Assembly (NCBI GenBank): GCA_036261625.1
Contig: DATAKL010000057.1
Coordinates: forward strand, 62,001-126,000
DNA: 64,000 nucleotides
Source: JAAXKN01 sp036261625
GTDB taxonomy: Bacteria > Bacteroidota > Ignavibacteria > Ignavibacteriales > SURF-24
Direction of reading: 5' to 3'
Below the pieces are notes generated by a model. It searched no databases, was not told where the DNA came from, and worked only from the letters and a program-made list of their open reading frames with translations. Shown here in pieces: positions 60,963 through 64,000 of this stretch; the first letter of the stretch is position 1, and each line of letters opens with the position of its first letter. A program made the position numbers and the translations under genes.

Positions 60963-62954
60963 ATGAAGAGCATTCTACTTATTCTTGTTGTAATTGCATT
61001 TGCAGGACTTACTTACCTGAACGATTCCGGCGGGGCACTTAGTACTTCGGAACTTAAGCCGGATCATGAGGAAAGTAATTACGGTAACGGTGTTCTCAAA
61101 AACACTCCTGTTCCTTCCATTGCCAATTATAAGATAAAGGCTGAACTTGATCCTGTTTCAAAAACCCTTCAGGTCTCTGAAGAACTTACGTGGATAAATA
61201 AAACTGATAATCCTACGGGTGAAATAATGCTTCACCTTTATCCCAATGCTTTTAGAAACAGTAGGACAGAGTTCTTTAAGGGCAGGGAAGCTGAATTTAC
61301 AAATGACTCCCGCTCAGGAATATTCCTTAAGGACACAAGACTTAACGGCAGTCCTGTTATTCTGCAATACGTGCATCCAGAATCAGGTAACCCGTTTGAC
61401 AGTACAGTAGCAAAGGTCATGCTGCAAAAAACTCTTAACCCCGGCGATTCCGTTAATCTCAAATTCACATACAGTATTCTGGTTCCCAAGTCGTTCCAGA
61501 GATTAGGCTATGCCGCAGGACGAGATTTTTATTTCATATCGCAGTGGTTCATTAAGGCAGGAGTCTTTACAGGCGGGAAATGGATCTGCAGCGAGTATCA
61601 TCCGTTCACTAATTTCTTCTCCGACTTCGGGGATTATGATGTCGCCCTTACTGTCCCTGAAAAGTATACCGTTGCCTCAAGTGGAGTAGAGACTGAAAGA
61701 CAAAATATTTCAGACGGCAAGGCAACTTACTCATTCAGACAGGCGGGAATACACGACTTTGCCTGGATGGCCGCAGACAATATTATCTCCAGAAACTCGG
61801 AATATATAAGAAGCGACAAAAGCAGGGTTACTATAAAAACCTACGTACAGCCTGAAAATGAAAAATACATGGAGCGCTATATTCAGGCCCTTAAAAATTC
61901 ACTCACATTTTTTGAAAGGTTTATAGGGCAATACCCATATCAGACGATTTCATTGGTGGACGTGCCGAAGACAAGCCTGTCGAGGGGAATGGAATATCCT
62001 ACGCTTATTACGGTAAGAAGCGATCTTTTTTCACCTGTTGAAACCCTGTCGCCTGAATCTGTTACTATTCATGAATTTGCGCACCAGTATTTCTACGGCA
62101 TGGCGGCAAACAATGAGGTCTACGAAGCCTGGATGGATGAAGGGCTTTCTTCATACCTGACAGATAAAATAATGGAGCGTTATTACGGACATGCTCTTAT
62201 CAGCTTTAAGCTTTTCGGCTTTTACCCGGTATTTGGTCTCGATTTCCTTTCGGTAAGTGAGCTTCCGCTGGTTTATACACTTGGCGCTTATCCCGTGCCC
62301 GAAGGCATGCAGGCGCTTTCAGGATACTACAGGAGCCCTTCTTCTTCGGCAATTGCAGACACATCCTATAAACTGCCTGATGCTCAAAGCTACGTCATCT
62401 CCGGCTACTACAAGCCTGAGCTGATGCTGATATCCATGGAAAGATATTTAGGGCGCGGGAAAGTGCTCTCGATTCTGAAGGACTTCTTTAATACTTACAG
62501 GTTTACTCATCCAAAGGGAGAGGATTTTATAAACACAGTATTGAAAGATTCGCCTGAGGATATGAACTGGTTCTTTTCCAACATGTATTCTTCTTCTGCA
62601 TCATTTGATTACAGGATAAAATATGTCAGGAGTACCGGTCTGAAAGACGAATATGAAGTTACGGCTGAAAGGCCCGGTGACGGCATTTTTAAAGAAGATG
62701 TTGTTTTGTACACAGACCGGGACACTATTCTTCAGAAATGGAACGGGGAAGAAAGATGGAAGAAATTTATCTTCAGAACCCCGCACGAAGTACTGGGCGC
62801 AGAAATAGATCCCTTTAGAAAAAACATCCTGGATCTTAATTACGCGAATAATTCTTACATTATCCATAAGCAGTACGGCGGTAGCACTAACCTTACTGTG
62901 CGCTGGCTTTTCTGGATTCAGAACTTACTTTTAATCATCAGCAGTATCGCATGA
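60963..62954 (+). CDS. M1-family (gluzincin) metallopeptidase, secreted or membrane-anchored
   Basis: A 663-residue protein. N-terminal hydrophobic signal (about 3-18), an aminopeptidase-N-like beta domain, GMEYP (352-356) in place of GAMEN, zinc motif HEFAH (370-374) with the third ligand Glu about 393 (AWMDEGLSSY). The last about 20 residues (RWLFWIQNLLLIISSIA) form a transmembrane helix, unusual for the family. Its stop overlaps the next gene's start by 4 bp (ATGA), so the two are coupled. Confidence 0.9.
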   Translation: MKSILLILVVIAFAGLTYLNDSGGALSTSELKPDHEESNYGNGVLKNTPVPSIANYKIKAELDPVSKTLQVSEELTWINKTDNPTGEIMLHLYPNAFRNSRTEFFKGREAEFTNDSRSGIFLKDTRLNGSPVILQYVHPESGNPFDSTVAKVMLQKTLNPGDSVNLKFTYSILVPKSFQRLGYAAGRDFYFISQWFIKAGVFTGGKWICSEYHPFTNFFSDFGDYDVALTVPEKYTVASSGVETERQNISDGKATYSFRQAGIHDFAWMAADNIISRNSEYIRSDKSRVTIKTYVQPENEKYMERYIQALKNSLTFFERFIGQYPYQTISLVDVPKTSLSRGMEYPTLITVRSDLFSPVETLSPESVTIHEFAHQYFYGMAANNEVYEAWMDEGLSSYLTDKIMERYYGHALISFKLFGFYPVFGLDFLSVSELPLVYTLGAYPVPEGMQALSGYYRSPSSSAIADTSYKLPDAQSYVISGYYKPELMLISMERYLGRGKVLSILKDFFNTYRFTHPKGEDFINTVLKDSPEDMNWFFSNMYSSSASFDYRIKYVRSTGLKDEYEVTAERPGDGIFKEDVVLYTDRDTILQKWNGEERWKKFIFRTPHEVLGAEIDPFRKNILDLNYANNSYIIHKQYGGSTNLTVRWLFWIQNLLLIISSIA

Positions 62955-63853
62955 TTTTGAAACTAAAAGATATATTCCGCCCGGCTTTGAGGCTGCTTAG
63001 CCATAATCATAAATTCATATGGCTCTACTGGGGTACTAACCTGGCCTTTGCTGTTGTACTGTCGCTTCCCATTTATTATCTGCTTAGCGATAACCTGATC
63101 CATTCCTCTCTAAGCGAGAGCCTGAGCTCGGGCTTTGATTACATATGGTACCTGCAGTTCAGGAACCTGTATAAGACAAATATCGGTGAAATCCCTTTTA
63201 TGATTTATGGGATTGGCGGGATCTACGTATTGATACAGACGTTTTTCTTAGGCGGACTTATTTCAGTTTATAATAATACAAAGAAAAACCACTATGTCGA
63301 TTTCTTCTTCGGAGGCGTAAAGTACTGGTACCGCTTTACAAAGGTTCTTCTTCTCTCACTTATATTTTACGGACTGGCCTTTGAGCTAAATGACCTTACG
63401 GGGGAGCTTCTTACATATTTATTTGCAAATCAGGAAAAGATAATCTTCGAGTTTATACTGAGAGCTTCGCGCTACATTTTCCTGATCTTCCTGCTTGGGA
63501 TGGTAACTGTTGTTGGGGATTACCTGAAAGTTTCCTTAGGCACAACCGACAGCAGCAGGATATTGCCGGCAATTCCTCCGGTTTTGAAGTTCCTGAAGGA
63601 TAATTTCAGCCGTATCTTTACTGTGTTTTTTCTTATTGCCTTACTTGGCGCTCTTGGCGCCATAGTTTATAATCTCCTCAATGATCTTCTTCCTAAGAGC
63701 CACTACGTTTACTTACTTCTTACCTTTATTCTTCAACAATTCTTAATTATATTTAGGTTATTAATAAAAATGCTTTTTACAGCATCAGAAGTAATTTTAT
63801 ACAAAGATATCAATGCACAGGTAATTCCTGCGCAGGTTGAAGAAGTCATTTAG
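62951..63853 (+). CDS. Polytopic membrane protein of unknown function
   Basis: A 300-residue protein with about six hydrophobic segments (about 22-45, 76-99, 123-146, 168-190, 217-241, 255-276). No catalytic motif recognised. The start ATG 62951 overlaps the M1 peptidase stop, and def follows 8 bp later, so it likely works with the peptidase at the inner membrane. Family unknown to me. Confidence 0.75.
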   Translation: MILKLKDIFRPALRLLSHNHKFIWLYWGTNLAFAVVLSLPIYYLLSDNLIHSSLSESLSSGFDYIWYLQFRNLYKTNIGEIPFMIYGIGGIYVLIQTFFLGGLISVYNNTKKNHYVDFFFGGVKYWYRFTKVLLLSLIFYGLAFELNDLTGELLTYLFANQEKIIFEFILRASRYIFLIFLLGMVTVVGDYLKVSLGTTDSSRILPAIPPVLKFLKDNFSRIFTVFFLIALLGALGAIVYNLLNDLLPKSHYVYLLLTFILQQFLIIFRLLIKMLFTASEVILYKDINAQVIPAQVEEVI

Positions 63854-63861
63854 GAGAAGTA

Positions 63862-64000
63862 ATGTCGATACTACCAATAACAATTTACGGCGACAGGATA
63901 TTAAGAGATAAAACCAAACAGGTTACAGATATTGATATACAGACAATCAAAGAGATAAAGGCTATGTTTGCAACCATGCGTAATGCCAACGGTATAGGTC
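63862..64000 (+). CDS. def: Peptide deformylase, partial
   Basis: The first 46 codons are present before the right edge (MSILPITIYGDRILRDKTKQV, ending MRNANGIG, the start of the GxGLAAxQ motif I box). The enzyme removes the formyl group from nascent chains. AGGAGAAG lies upstream of the ATG. Zinc-site motifs are outside the window. Confidence 0.93.
   Translation, partial: MSILPITIYGDRILRDKTKQVTDIDIQTIKEIKAMFATMRNANGIG

Overview
This window is a contiguous piece of a bacterial chromosome. It is dominated by the universal translation and transcription super-cluster (secE to rplQ, about 6.1 to 36.8 kb), flanked by housekeeping, envelope and stress genes. Several features point to the Bacteroidota/Chlorobiota/Ignavibacteria side of the FCB group. 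These are a short 284-residue primary sigma factor without region 1.1, a TonB-dependent receptor with an N-terminal carboxypeptidase-regulatory-like domain, many beta-barrel and lipoprotein envelope genes, a RocA-type 515-residue P5C dehydrogenase and a REP-associated transposase. An Ignavibacteria-like organism is my best guess. This is inferred from gene content, not from a tree.

Layout. 1-3.6 kb: partial sucC and a P5C dehydrogenase on the minus strand, then a small beta-barrel protein and a lipoprotein. 3.7-5.2 kb: comM/yifB. 5.3-6.0 kb: tRNA-Tyr, tRNA-Gly, tRNA-Thr, rpmG and tRNA-Trp lead into secE-nusG-rplKAJL-rpoBC, then rpsL-rpsG-fusA-tuf, the full S10/spc/alpha clusters, secY, map, infA, rpmJ, rpoA and rplQ. 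A tRNA-Gln sits inside the spc cluster between rplR and rpsE. Long hairpins mark several junctions (rplL/rpoB, rpoB/rpoC, rpoC/rpsL, tuf/rpsJ), and a clear terminator follows rplQ. 36.8-43.8 kb: engB, a membrane-anchored double-GAF protein with a degenerate GGDEF-like end, deoB, twin microcompartment vertex (EutN/CcmL) genes directly before the primary sigma factor gene, an NlpC/P60 lipoprotein and truA. 44-53.2 kb: two secreted glycan-related enzymes (phosphodiester glycosidase-like and NamZ-like), an S9 peptidase with a TonB-dependent receptor on the minus strand, an outer-membrane protein and rfbB. 53.2-56 kb: a perfect 4 x 14 bp tandem repeat and a minus-strand cysteine desulfurase-coaX-birA cluster. 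56-59.3 kb: hsp20-dnaK-hsp20 behind a sigma-54-like promoter with upstream palindromes. 59.8-60.8 kb: an IS200-like/RAYT transposase gene between two long inverted REP-like arms. 61-64 kb: an M1-family peptidase, a polytopic membrane protein and the start of def.

Most of the window is highly conserved housekeeping DNA. The parts most worth a second look are the twin vertex-protein genes linked to the primary sigma factor, the regulatory region before hsp20, the REP/RAYT element, the tRNA-Gln embedded in a ribosomal-protein operon, and the recurrent strong hairpins at operon junctions. I found no CRISPR array, prophage, toxin-antitoxin pair or obvious defence system.
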